Assembly (NCBI GenBank): GCA_964203655.1
Contig: CAXNMJ010000003.1
Coordinates: 62,001-126,000 of the forward strand
DNA: 64,000 nt
Source: BACL27 sp947488385
GTDB lineage: Bacteria; Actinomycetota; Acidimicrobiia; Acidimicrobiales; Ilumatobacteraceae
Direction of reading: 5' to 3'
Shown: positions 25,073 through 35,158 of the stretch, in pieces
Numbering within the stretch: position 1 is the stretch's first letter
How the letters are laid out: each line of letters starts with the position of its first letter
Position numbers and translations under genes: made by a program
Notes under the pieces: generated by a model
Seen by the model: the letters and a program-made list of their open reading frames with translations, nothing else
Told to the model about the DNA's origin: nothing
Database searches by the model: none

Positions 25073-25824
25073 GCAACAAAACTCCGCTTCTCGAATTAGA
25101 AAACGTCAGCAAGTATTTTGGCAATGTCAAAGCGCTTGAGAATGTTTCGACGAAAGTTGTTGCTGGTCAAGTCACTTGCGTGTTGGGCGACAACGGCGCT
25201 GGAAAGTCAACTTTCATTAAAATTATTTCTGGCTTGCATAAGCCGAGCGCTGGAAAATACATGTTCGAGGGTCATGAAGTTGCTTTTGACTCTCCTCGTG
25301 ACGCAAGGTCGCTGGGAATTGCCACCGTGTATCAAGACTTGGCAATGGCGCCTCTGATGTCAGTGTGGCGAAACTTCTTCTTGGGTTCAGAACCACTGCG
25401 ACGCTTTGGACCAATCAATTTGCTTGACACGAAGTTTGCGCGAGCAACCGCCAAAGAAGAAATGGCGAAACTGGGCATTGATGTTCGCGACATTGATCAG
25501 CCCGTAGGCACCCTTTCAGGAGGTGAGCGCCAGAGCGTGGCAATTGCGCGCGCTGTTTACTTCGGTGCACGTGTACTAATTCTTGATGAGCCAACCTCAG
25601 CCTTAGGCGTGCGCCAGTCAGATCTTGTGCTCGGCTATGTGAGAGCAGCGGCGGCAAGAGACCTTGGTGTCATTTTGATCACGCACAACCCACAACACGC
25701 ATTGCCGGTCGGCGATCGTTTCTTGATTTTGAATCGTGGACAGTCAGTTGGTCAATTTGAAAAAGCAGATCTCTCATTTGAGAGGTTGATTGAGCTGATG
25801 TCTGGTCGCGTTCACGCTGCTTAG
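25069..25824 (+). CDS. Sugar ABC transporter ATP-binding protein
   Basis: This single-domain ATPase of 251 residues powers the importer. Walker A is LGDNGAGKST, the Q-loop lies in ATVYQDLAMAPL, the ABC signature is LSGGERQSVAIARA, Walker B is VLILDEPTSALG, and the switch His is in ILITHNPQHAL. Ribose-type systems usually carry a fused double ATPase, so this one-domain form probably acts as a homodimer with the permease encoded just upstream, whose stop it overlaps by four bases. The genetic setting favours an inositol-like substrate. Confidence 0.9.
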   Translation: MSNKTPLLELENVSKYFGNVKALENVSTKVVAGQVTCVLGDNGAGKSTFIKIISGLHKPSAGKYMFEGHEVAFDSPRDARSLGIATVYQDLAMAPLMSVWRNFFLGSEPLRRFGPINLLDTKFARATAKEEMAKLGIDVRDIDQPVGTLSGGERQSVAIARAVYFGARVLILDEPTSALGVRQSDLVLGYVRAAAARDLGVILITHNPQHALPVGDRFLILNRGQSVGQFEKADLSFERLIELMSGRVHAA

Positions 25825-25844
25825 ATAGTTGCGGAACTTAATAA

Positions 25845-26723
25845 ATGCGCGACAATCAGTGGCTTGAGTTAATTGAAACGCGCCTGCACGATCCGATTGC
25901 AGCTGCGAAGGCACTCAAAAAGCGCAAGAGACGAAAGCTTTTAACTGACTCGAAACTATTTATAGTCGCAGCCGACCACACAGCGCGGGGGATGCTGGCG
26001 GTTGGTGATGACCCGTTTGCAATGGCAAATCGTCGCAAGTTATTAGATGCATTGTTGATCGCCCTTGCTAACCCACGAGTTGACGGCGTTCTTGCAAGCG
26101 CTGATGTGATCGACGAACTCGCACTGCTCGGCGCTTTAGATAACAAACTAGTTTTCGGCACAATGAACCGTGGTGGAATAATCGGTGCTTCGTGGGAACT
26201 TGACGATCGAATGACGGCTTACACGCCAAAAGATATTTACGATCGCGGATTAGACGGCGGAAAAGTTTTGCTTCGTCTGGCAGATGATGATGCTGGCACG
26301 GCGCCGACGATTGAGGCTTGCGCAAAAGTTGTGACACAGATGGCAGATTTACAGCTGCCGATCATGGTTGAGCCTCTGCCGTATACGAATAGTGGTGCTG
26401 GGCCAGCAAAGTATGTTGACGACGATGACAAACTATTGCGCGCAGTTTCAATAGCGTCGGGTCTTGGCTCTTCGGCTGCCTACACATGGCTGAAAGTGCC
26501 AGCGACTGCGCAAGTGTCGCGAATGATGGCGGCAACGACTTTGCCTGGGTTGATCTTGGGTGGTGCGCCAGGCCCAGACCCAGAGGCGACCTTTGCAAAT
26601 TGGCAAAGCGCAATGGAGGTTTCAAACGTTCGTGGACTTGTGGTGGGTCGAGCATTGTTGTTTCCAAAAAATGGTGATGTAGCTGGCGCGATAGAGCGCG
26701 CAGGGCGTATTGTTCGTCCATGA
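25845..26723 (+). CDS. Cgl0158-type (beta/alpha)8-barrel aldolase-like protein, copy 2
   Basis: This 292-residue paralogue of the protein at 14049-14942 shares LFIVAADHTARG, VDGVLASADVIDELA, KLVFGTMNRGG, VEPLPYT and TWLKVPAT. Both keep the candidate Schiff-base lysine in TWLK. The two copies differ along the whole length, indicating an old duplication or separate acquisition rather than a recent copy. It lies between the importer and iolD and overlaps iolD by ATGA. I infer it cleaves a phosphorylated DKG or a related ketose phosphate, with copy 1 perhaps serving a different isomer. Confidence 0.8.
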   Translation: MRDNQWLELIETRLHDPIAAAKALKKRKRRKLLTDSKLFIVAADHTARGMLAVGDDPFAMANRRKLLDALLIALANPRVDGVLASADVIDELALLGALDNKLVFGTMNRGGIIGASWELDDRMTAYTPKDIYDRGLDGGKVLLRLADDDAGTAPTIEACAKVVTQMADLQLPIMVEPLPYTNSGAGPAKYVDDDDKLLRAVSIASGLGSSAAYTWLKVPATAQVSRMMAATTLPGLILGGAPGPDPEATFANWQSAMEVSNVRGLVVGRALLFPKNGDVAGAIERAGRIVRP

Positions 26724-28568
26724 AAACAATTCGCCTAACCACCGCGCAAGCCCTCGTGAAGTTCTTGGTTGCACAGCGCATAGTTATAAACGGTCGCGAA
26801 GAAAAATTGTTTCCAGGCGTTATGGCAATATTTCGGACACGGAAACGTGACAAGCCTGGGTGTTGCTTTAGATGAAGAGCGAAAAAACATTCGCACCTGG
26901 CGAGGACAAAACGAACAAGGCATGGCTCTGGCTGCCGTTGGATTTGCAAAAGCAAGGCGTCGCCAACAAATCATGGTTGCCTCATCATCGATCGGACCCG
27001 GCGCACTAAACATGGTCACTGCTGCGGGTGTTGCATACGTTGATCGATTGCCAGTTTTATTTTTGGCTGGCGATACTTTTGTGCACCGGATACCAGACCC
27101 TGTTTTGCAGCAGGGTGAAAACTTCGCTGATCCGTCGGTGACAGTGAACGATGCGTTCAAACCCGTTGTTCGTTATTGGGATCGCATTGTTGCCCCAGAA
27201 CAGTTGTTGCAATCTTTGCCCCATGCAGTCTCGACGATGCTCGACCCTGCAACTTGTGGCCCCGCGTTCATTGGTCTGCCACAAGATGTGCAGGCTGAAA
27301 GTTTTGACTTTCCAGAGGCATTTTTCGAACCAGTAGTGCACACAATTTTGCGTCCGCGCGCCGACGCCACTGAATTGTCGCGGGCAATCGAAGTTTTGAA
27401 AGCGGCAAAGCGACCATTGATCATTTGCGGTGGCGGTGTTCACTATTCGTTGGCAGAGAAAGAATTGGCAGACTTTGCGATTTCGCACAATATTCCTGTT
27501 GTTGAAACCGTCGCGGGCAAAGCCTCGCTTCTGGCTTCTCATCCGCTTTATGCAGGGCCAGTTGGCGTGACGGGGTGTGAGTCGGCGAACAACCTGGCTG
27601 CAAAAGCCGATGTTGTTTTGGCGCTTGGCACTCGGTTGCAAGACTTCACCACAGGTTCGTGGACAATCTTCAGTAACGAAGAGACAAGATTCATTGGCGT
27701 GAACACTGCGCGCTTTGATGCCGTCAAACATCGATCGTTGCCTGTCGTTGCAGACGTGCGCGAAACGTTGAAAGAATTTAGTGCGCAACTTGCTAACTGG
27801 AAGAGCAGTGGTGAGTGGTCAAAACTCGCACAAAGCGAAGTTGCAAAGTATCACGCTTACATTGACGGGTTAGCCCAAAAAAACGACGCCAAGAAGCAGG
27901 CGACGTATGCGCAAGTTGTGGGCGTGGTTGATCGGTCTGCGCAGGCAAATGACTATGCATTAACTGCCGCTGGCGGGTTTCCGGGCGAACTAAATAACGG
28001 CTGGCGCGCAAAAAGCCTTGACTCTTTTGATTGCGAATATGGATTCTCGTGCATGGGCTATGAGATCTCTGGAGCGTGGGGTGCAAAAATGGCGATGCCC
28101 GAGCGTGAAGTTATCTCGTTCGTCGGCGACGGTTCTTACATGATGATGAACAGCGATATTTACAGTTCGGTTTTATACGGGCACAAATTGATTGTGATCG
28201 TCTGCGACAACGGAGGATATGCGGTAATCAATCGACTGCAAGTCAATCAAGGTGGTGTGCCGTTCAATAATCAAATAGCCGACTCGGGTGTGACGAATCT
28301 CGTTTATGTTGATTTTGCAAAACATGCCGAGTCAATGGGCGCTATCGCTGAAAATGTTGAGTCAATCGACGGTCTTGAAGCGGCTCTTGTGCGTGCACGA
28401 AAGTCAGATCGCACTCACGTGATTGTTTTACAGACGAGCCCGAATGATTGGACCGAGGGCGGCTCATTTTGGGAAGTGGGCGTACCGACAACGAGCCATC
28501 GACCAGAAGTCATCAAAGCTGGCGAAACGATGCGCGCAGGTAAAAAACAACAACGACTCGGCTGGTAG
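26720..28568 (+). CDS. iolD: 3D-(3,5/4)-trihydroxycyclohexane-1,2-dione hydrolase (frameshifted)
   Basis: IolD is a thiamine-diphosphate enzyme that opens the cyclohexane-dione ring to 5-deoxy-glucuronate. The N-terminus IRLTTAQALVKFLVAQR is read from ATG 26720, overlapping the preceding stop. The frame then shifts at the TTT run 26831-26833: dropping one T gives GVMAIFGHGNVTSLG and continues into RTWRGQNEQGMALAAVGFA. The C-terminal ThDP-binding motif is FVGDGSYMMMNSDIY. The corrected length of 615 residues is normal for the family. A one-base homopolymer error is likelier than loss of function, because the pathway is otherwise well represented. Confidence 0.88.
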
Positions 28569-28574
28569 GTAAAA

Positions 28575-29409
28575 ATGAGCGAGATATCGAGTCAACTCTT
28601 CAAGTTTGCTCGGCAAAGTACTTTTGTTGAGCGGCGCATCAAGGGGTGTGGGTGAGTGTGTGGCGAGGCTCGCAGTTGAGCGCGGCGCCGCGGGTTTGGC
28701 TTTGGTTGGTCGAGATACAAAAACGGGCGAAAAACTAGCAAGCGAACTAACCAGTCTTGGGACGAAGACAATTTTCATCACGGCCGACTTGGCCAAACCA
28801 GATGAACCGAGTCGCATCGTCAAGCAAGTCGATAAGACATTTGGTGTCGTACATGGTTTGTTGAATTCTGCCGCTGAGACATCGCGAGGCAGCGTCTGGA
28901 ATACAACCCCCGAGATGTTCGACTCGATGATGGCAGTAAACGTGCGAGCACCGTTTATGTTGATTCAAGACTGCGCAAAAATTATGAAACGAGAGGGAGT
29001 GCCCGGCTCGGTTGTAAATATCGGCAGCGTCACGGGTTATGGCGGCGACGTGAACCTTACGCACTATGCAATCTCAAAAGGTGCGCTGCACAGTTTGACT
29101 AGAAACTGTGCGTATTCACTAATGCGCGATCGAATTCGTGTCAATTTACTGAACCCCGGCTGGATGGACACCCCGACAGAAGACGCAACTCAGCGCAAGT
29201 GGCACAACGCCCAAGACGGCTGGTTACAAAAAGCAGAGAGCGAGCAACCGCTCGGTCGGTTGATCAAACCCGAAGAACTTGCGCGCACAATTTTATTTTT
29301 GCTGTCAGACGAGTCGGGCTTGATGACAGGTGCAGTAATAGACTTTGATCAATCGGTGGTCGGCGCTGGCTCGCCATCAAAACCAAAACTAGGAGAGGTC
29401 TGGCCATGA
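28575..29409 (+). CDS. Short-chain dehydrogenase/reductase (frameshifted near the start)
   Basis: This NAD(P)-dependent oxidoreductase has the glycine-rich motif LLLSGASRGVGECVA, the NAG-equivalent LLNSAAET, the active-site Tyr/Lys in YAISKGAL, and PGWMDTPTED after the catalytic strand. ATG 28575 begins MSEISSQLFK. The frame then breaks at the TTT run 28605-28607. Removing one T joins it to LLGKVLLLSGAS and gives 277 residues. It follows iolD closely and overlaps iolG by ATGA, so it is probably part of the cyclitol operon, possibly handling a keto-inositol or deoxy intermediate. Confidence 0.8.
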
Positions 29410-30427
29410 GCAACACGCAAAAGTATTGGAATTGGTTTGTTGGGTTGTGGGCGCATCGGAGTTATGCATGCCGAGTTGATCGCACAGCGCATTGAAGGCG
29501 CGCATCTTGCTGGCGTTTACGACGTGGTTACTGATTCGGCGAAGAAAATCGCGACAAAATTCAATTGCCAACATTTCACCGATCCTGAATCTCTGATGGC
29601 CTCTGGTGATGTCAACGCAATTGCGATCTGCACGTCAACAGATACGCACGTTGAGGTGTTGTTGATGGCATCAAAACATGGCAAGCCAGTGTTTTGCGAA
29701 AAGCCGATCTCGCTCTCGTTGCCAGAAACAGATCGTGCGCTGAAGGCCATTAGCGACAGTAAAACGCCGTTGATGTTGGGCTTCAACCGTCGCTATGACC
29801 CGAGTCATCGTTCGGTGCGCGACAACGTCGCCAACGGAGCGATCGGCGATGTTCACCTTGCGCGAATCACCAGTCGCGACCCAGGACCACCGCCAGTTGA
29901 ATATGCCAAAGTTTCCGGTGGCATCTTTATCGATATGACGATTCACGATTTTGACATGGCGCGCTATGTCGTCGGCAGCGAAATCGTCTCGGTTTATGCA
30001 ACAGGTGCCGTGCGCATCGTGCCAGAGTTCGCCGAGATTGGTGATTTAGACACTGTCGCGTTGATGCTGCAACACGCCAATGGTGCGATAACGATGATCG
30101 ACAACTCGCGTCAGGCCGTTTACGGCTACGACCAACGAGTCGAAGTGTTCGGGTCAAAAGGTATGACTGCGTCAGAGAATCCTTTAACTACTAGCAACGA
30201 TCAATCGAAATGAAAACGGAACACAGTTAGCCAAAATGCCGTATTTCTTTTTAGATCGCTACATACCTGCATACATCGCCGAGTGGAACGAGTTCATGGG
30301 AGTAGCCACGGGCAAAATTAAACCAGTTGTAACTGGTGCCGATGGGCGAGCTTCGCTTGTTGCCGGCTTGGCCGCCTGGAAGTCAGTGCGTGAAGGTCGA
30401 GTCGTAAAAACTAGCGAGATTGGCTAG
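29406..30427 (+). CDS. iolG: Inositol 2-dehydrogenase (two frameshifts)
   Basis: IolG oxidises myo-inositol to 2-keto-myo-inositol with NAD. The core reads IGIGLLGCGRIGVMHAE, FCEKPISL (catalytic Lys), LGFNRRYDPSHRSV, GGIFIDMTIHDFDMARY (Asp/His) and the IolG-typical TMIDNSRQAVYGYDQR followed by VEVFGSKGM. The ATG at 29406 is out of frame with this core. Removing one A from the run 29419-29422 fixes it. A second break removes one A from 30208-30210 and joins the tail LPYFFLDRY-like segment. The corrected protein has 339 residues, the usual size. Its TAG overlaps the stop of convergent xylB. Confidence 0.83.
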
Positions 30428-31836
30428 ACGCCGTAAGTTTTAAGTCGAGCATCTGCAAACTTCTGTCTTGCAGCGTTGCTCTGCTCAGTTGTTGCGATTG
30501 GTTGGGCGGCGATGCGCGATGATGCGCTCCAAGTTGGCCACTTACCTGTCAGTGCGGCTGCGGCTTGTCGGGCTGCACCGAGTGCGACTATTTCTGGTTC
30601 GTTAAGTGTGTTGACTTGCTTGCCTGTTAGATCTGCGACAATTTGACAGACGGCGGGCGATTGCGAGCCGCCACCCAACAAAAAGATTCGACCCGAAGTG
30701 TTGACGCCACAATTTGTGATTGCAGCCAAACCATCGAGCAATCCACAGACAACGCCTTCAATGGCGGCGCGCGCGACATCATTTCGTTTATGACTCGAAT
30801 TCAAACCGACCAACATTGCTCGGGCGTTTGGCAAGTTGGGTGTGCGCTCGCCATCAAGGTAAGGCAAAAGCACGAGTTCGTTTGCACCAGGTGAACTAGC
30901 CATGGCGAGTTCACCGAATTGTTTTAAATCACAGTTGAGAATATTTGCAAACGAGTCAAAGACTTTTGTTGCGTTCAATGTGCAGACGAGAGGCAAAAAT
31001 GCGCCGGTTGCATCGGCGAAACCAGCCACAGCCGCGCTCGGGTCGTTAGTTGGTTTATCGCTAACTGCATACACGGTGCCCGAAGTGCCAAGCGAAATTG
31101 CGACGTCGCCAGGTGAGAGGCCGATGCCGAGTGCGCCGGCCATGTTGTCGCCCGTGCCGCATCCGATCACGGCGTTTTGCCATGTGCCTGTTTGTTCAAG
31201 TGGGGCGGCGACTCGAGGCAAAGCGTTTGACCAATCGCGTTTGGCGTCGATGATATTTAAAACTTCATTGTCGTACTTACCGAGTTTTGGTGACCAATAA
31301 CCGGTGCCTGAAGCGTCACCGCGATCGGTTGTGATTTCGTTTGAACCACCGCCACGAAGGTGCCATGACAAAAAATCGTGGGGTAGGCAGATGCGAGCAA
31401 CTTGTGCCCAGTTTTTTGGTTCGACTCGTTTGAGCCACGAGAGTTTTGCCACGGTGAAACTGGCGACGGGCACACTGCCGACATGTTCTGCCCACCAGGC
31501 CTCGCCGCGTTGGTCGACACACCATTTTGCGTCAGCGGCAGATTGCGTGTCGTTCCAGAGTTTGGCGTTGCGCACGACTTTGTTTTGTGCGTCGAGGGTG
31601 ACGAGTCCGTGCTGTTGCCCTGCGACTGAAATCGCGGCAGGTTTCGGTGAGCCGGCTTGTTCGAGTGCCGAGTTGAACGCCGAAATCCAATCGTTGGGGT
31701 TGGTTTCGCTAACTGGCGCAACGCCCGTGCTTGGGTGCGCGGCACGACCCGATGCAACGAGTTCTCCTGAATCTAAGTCGCGGACTTCGACTTTTGTTGA
31801 CTGCGTCGACGAGTCAACGCCGATCACTAATGGCAT
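30424..31836 (-). CDS. xylB: Xylulokinase
   Basis: XylB phosphorylates D-xylulose to xylulose 5-phosphate. The 470-residue FGGY kinase shows VIGVDSSTQSTKVEV at the start (phosphate loop), SVAGQQHGLV, KLWNDTQS, LPHDFLSWHLRG, the catalytic Asp region GCGTGDNMAGALG, and the second ATP motif FLLGGGSQSPAVCQIVAD. These are xylulokinase rather than glycerol kinase patterns. It lies three bases downstream of xylA in the same direction, and its stop shares the palindrome CTAG with convergent iolG, so there is no space for a terminator between the two operons. Confidence 0.92.
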   Translation of the reverse strand: MPLVIGVDSSTQSTKVEVRDLDSGELVASGRAAHPSTGVAPVSETNPNDWISAFNSALEQAGSPKPAAISVAGQQHGLVTLDAQNKVVRNAKLWNDTQSAADAKWCVDQRGEAWWAEHVGSVPVASFTVAKLSWLKRVEPKNWAQVARICLPHDFLSWHLRGGGSNEITTDRGDASGTGYWSPKLGKYDNEVLNIIDAKRDWSNALPRVAAPLEQTGTWQNAVIGCGTGDNMAGALGIGLSPGDVAISLGTSGTVYAVSDKPTNDPSAAVAGFADATGAFLPLVCTLNATKVFDSFANILNCDLKQFGELAMASSPGANELVLLPYLDGERTPNLPNARAMLVGLNSSHKRNDVARAAIEGVVCGLLDGLAAITNCGVNTSGRIFLLGGGSQSPAVCQIVADLTGKQVNTLNEPEIVALGAARQAAAALTGKWPTWSASSRIAAQPIATTEQSNAARQKFADARLKTYGV

Positions 31837-31839
31837 TAG

Positions 31840-33009
31840 TTATCGAACGCCAAGAATCAGTTCTGTCACCAATTGGTCGAGACGTTCGTGAGCGTAACCA
31901 CGTTCGCCGAGTGCTTTGACATCGAAAGTGCCCGTTCGTAGATTGTGCAAGGCGTCAGCACCCAAACCGTCTGGTGATGTTGGCTCACTCAACTTGTCGA
32001 ACATTGCTGCTTTGAGTGCAGCCTGAATTTCTTTGTCTTGTTTGAACTCTCGCGACTTCTCGGCCAAAATTAAATAGGTGCGCATGCAACCGCGTGCGAA
32101 GTCCCATACGCCTTCGGCGTTTTCGGTGCGATATGCGTGGGCATCAAAGTGCAACATGCCGTCCCACTTCGAATCTTCGAGCAACTTGACGAGATAAAAC
32201 GCGTCGCGAATGCCTTCGCTGCCAAACCTGAAGTCTTGGTCAAATTTGCCGATGCGCTGTGCATTGAGGTCGATATGAAACAACTTGCCGTGCCAGAGAG
32301 TCTGTGCAACAGCGTGAGTGAAGTTGAGGCCACTCATTGTTTCGTGGGCGAACTCTGGGTTGAGGCCGACCATTTCTGGCCACTGCAATTCGTTGATGAA
32401 CGCGATTGCGTGACCAACTGTTGGCAAGAACATGTCACCGCGTGGTTCGTTTGGTTTTGGTTCGAGTGCGAACTTTAAGTCATAGCCACGATCTTTGGCA
32501 TACGCGCAGCAGATGTTTACTGCTTCGGCGTAGCGGTCGAGTGCAGTGCGAACATCTTTGGCTGCTTCACATTCGAGGCCTTCGCGGCCGCCCCACATGA
32601 CGTAGACCTTCGCACCAAGCGAAACACCCATGTCGATTGACTCCATGGTCTTTTTAATTGCATAGCGACGCACGACCGGATCATTAGCGGTGAAGGCACC
32701 TTCTTTGAACACCGGCTGACCAAAAAGATTTGTGGTCGCCATCGGCACTTTCATGCCGGTTTTATCTAGCGCCTGACGAAAACGCTTAAGTGCGGTCTCG
32801 CGATCTGCGGGTGATGCACCGAACGGCACAAGATCATCATCATGAAAGTTCACACCGTATGCACCGAGATCGGCGAGACGATGAACAGAGTCGACCGGGT
32901 CGAGTGCGGGGCGAGTTTCTAATCCGAATGGGTCGCGACCCATATTGCCGACGGTCCAAAGACCAAATGTAAAGCGATGCTCAGGTTTCGGTGTGTAGTT
33001 ATCAGTCAT
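31840..33009 (-). CDS. xylA: Xylose isomerase
   Basis: XylA isomerises D-xylose to D-xylulose with two divalent metals. The 389-residue protein is of the shorter actinobacterial class. It starts FTFGLWTVGNMGRDPFG, with the catalytic His in VNFHDDDLVPFG, metal-ligand region KFALEPKPNEPRGDMFL, NPEFAHETMSGLNF, and the later FHIDLNAQRIGKFDQD. I took ATG 33009 (MTDNYTPKPEHRF), which is the usual start in the family. A TTG-led extension of nine codons is open but unconvincing. It is followed at once by xylB. Confidence 0.94.
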   Translation of the reverse strand: MTDNYTPKPEHRFTFGLWTVGNMGRDPFGLETRPALDPVDSVHRLADLGAYGVNFHDDDLVPFGASPADRETALKRFRQALDKTGMKVPMATTNLFGQPVFKEGAFTANDPVVRRYAIKKTMESIDMGVSLGAKVYVMWGGREGLECEAAKDVRTALDRYAEAVNICCAYAKDRGYDLKFALEPKPNEPRGDMFLPTVGHAIAFINELQWPEMVGLNPEFAHETMSGLNFTHAVAQTLWHGKLFHIDLNAQRIGKFDQDFRFGSEGIRDAFYLVKLLEDSKWDGMLHFDAHAYRTENAEGVWDFARGCMRTYLILAEKSREFKQDKEIQAALKAAMFDKLSEPTSPDGLGADALHNLRTGTFDVKALGERGYAHERLDQLVTELILGVR

Positions 33010-33075
33010 GTCTGAAAGGATAGTTCTAATTCGCAAGTGCTCTCTATGCGGTTAGAGTAAACAAGCCTTTTACCT

Positions 33076-33148
33076 TCCGGGGTAGCTCAGTTGGCAGAGC
33101 AACGGACTGTTAATCCGTGTGTCGTGGGTTCGACCCCCACCCCCGGAG
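33076..33148 (+). tRNA. tRNA-Asn (GTT)
   Basis: The 73-base cloverleaf has acceptor stem TCCGGGG/CCCCGGA, D-arm with AGCTCAGTTGGCAGAGC, anticodon stem CGGA/TCCG around loop CTGTTAA (anticodon GTT), and T-arm GTGGG-TTCGACC-CCCAC. The discriminator is G and CCA is not encoded. A TAGAGT hexamer at 33053-33058 is a possible -10. Confidence 0.95.
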
Positions 33149-33203
33149 CAAAACTCAACTTAAGCAGGTGTTCAGATGAGTCAGATGAGTCGGTGGATTC
33201 GAA

Positions 33204-35130
33204 ATGGTTGAACGCGACCAGGGGTTGCAGTTTGCTCATCCGCTTGATCCGTTGAGCAAGTCTGAGCTTGAATTTGTCGTCGCTTCTCTGCGTCGAAGCG
33301 GGCATCTTGACCATCGACATCTAATTGCGATGGTGCAATTAGATGAACCGAGTAAATCTGCTCTGTTTAGTTTCGAAAGTGGCAAAGATATTGATCGCGC
33401 GGCGCGAGTCACGCTTCTTGATCGTTCGACCGGCAAGGTCAGTGAAAGTGTCATTACGACACTCGGCGAACTACGAAGTCACAAAATAATTGAGGGCGCT
33501 AAAGCACCGATCTTGAGTGTCGAGTCGCATGCCGCGATTGAGGCAGCCAAGGCAGACCCACGTGTGATCGAAGCCCTGAAGCAACGAGGCATAACCGATC
33601 TTGAGACAGTGCGCATGGAGACGTGGCCGATCGGTGCGCAGATCCCAAAATATTTAGATGACGGTCGACGAATTATTTGGACACCGATGTGGCACTGTCC
33701 TACGCCGGGTGCAAATTTTTATGCGCACCCGATATCGGGTTTGCATGCGATAGTCGACATCGACTCGGGTGAAGTCGTGGCAGTCGAAAATGATCAATTG
33801 ATCGAGATACCTCAAACTCCTGGACCATATCGGCAAAGTCAGACTGGCGCGAGTGTCGAACTGAAATCGTTGATGATCCATCAACCTGATGGTGCTTCAT
33901 TCACCGTTGACGGATTCAAGATTGATTGGGAGCGATGGAGTTTTCGAATTGGGTTCTGTCAGCGCGAAGGCTTAGTAATTCATGATGTCTGGTTCGCTGA
34001 CGGCGGTAAGAAGCGCAAAATTGCCCACCGAATGTCGATTGCCGAATTGGTGATTCCTTATGGTGACCCGAGCCAAGGGGCGTATCGCAAAAACGCTTTC
34101 GATACCGGCGAGTTTGGTTTGGGCAACTACACGAATTCATTGACGCTCGGCTGCGACTGTTTGGGTGAGATTACTTATTTAGATGTCGCCGTCGCCGGAC
34201 CAGACGGCACGGTGCGCGAAATTAAAAATGCGATCTGTATGCACGAGGAAGATTTCGGAATCTTGTGGAAGCACGTCGATATCGACGGCAATGTCGAAGT
34301 ACGTCGTGGTCGCAGGTTTGTGGCTTCGTCAATTGTGACGGTCAACAATTATGAATACGGATATTTTTGGTATTTCTACCAAGACGGCTCAATCGAATTT
34401 GAGGCAAAACTGACCGGCATTGTTTTGACTTTGGCAGACAAGCCTGGTGTCGAGCATCCTTCGGCAACCGAACTTGAACCAGGATTATGGGCGCCGTACC
34501 ACCAACACATTTTGTGCGCACGACTAGATCTCGATATTGACGGTGACACAACTGGCGCAAAAAACAGTGTTGTCGAAATTGATTCGTTCGCCCATGAGAT
34601 GGGGCCAAAAAATGTCTACGGCGGCGCATATGAGACGAGCGAAAAAGTTTTGCAGCGCGAGGGTGAAGCGCGGCGGATAGTTGATCCGTTGAAGAGTCGG
34701 TTCTGGAAAGTTGTTAATCCAGAACGCAAGAATCACATGGGTCACTCGGTTGGTTACAAACTTGTGCCAGGGCATACGACTTATCCGTTGGCGCTACCTG
34801 AATCAACAATTGGTAAACGCGCTGGTTTTATGTATCACCACTTGTGGGTGACGGCGAATCGCAGCCAACGAGCGTTACCCAGCAGGCGACTATCCATATC
34901 AACATGCGGGCGGAGCGGGGTTGCCCGAGTGGACGGCGGCTAACCGTGAAATCGAAAACACCGATGTCGTGTTGTGGCATGTGTTTGGAACGAACCACAT
35001 TCCGCGAACTGAAGACTGGCCAGTGATGCCTGTCGAGCGAACGGGTTTTCATTTGAAGCCGAGCGGATTTTTCGCGCGCAGCCCGGGCATCGATGTTGCC
35101 CCCGCCCCCGCCCAAAAACCTTGCCACTAG
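33204..35130 (+). CDS. Copper-containing primary amine oxidase (frameshifted)
   Basis: This enzyme oxidises primary amines to aldehydes with O2, releasing ammonia and peroxide, using a self-made topaquinone. Catalytic base Asp300 lies in YRKNAFDTGEFGLGNY. The cofactor Tyr383 is in VNNYEYG (N-Y-E consensus). Copper ligands are His433/His435 in YHQHILCARLD and His546 in FMYHHLWVT. Near the C-terminus the frame breaks at CC 34865-34866. Dropping one C restores NERYPAGDYPYQHAGGAG and the tail with LWHVFGTNHIPRTEDWPV. The corrected length is 641, as in bacterial homologues. No signal peptide is seen, so it is probably cytoplasmic. Confidence 0.88.
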
Positions 35131-35158
35131 TTCTCCAAGACTGGAGTGAGTGAAAAAT

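Noticed and set aside
26720..26846. Programmed +1 frameshifting in iolD
   Set aside because: The same type of +1 event in unrelated genes nearby, mostly in homopolymers, makes sequence error the simpler explanation.
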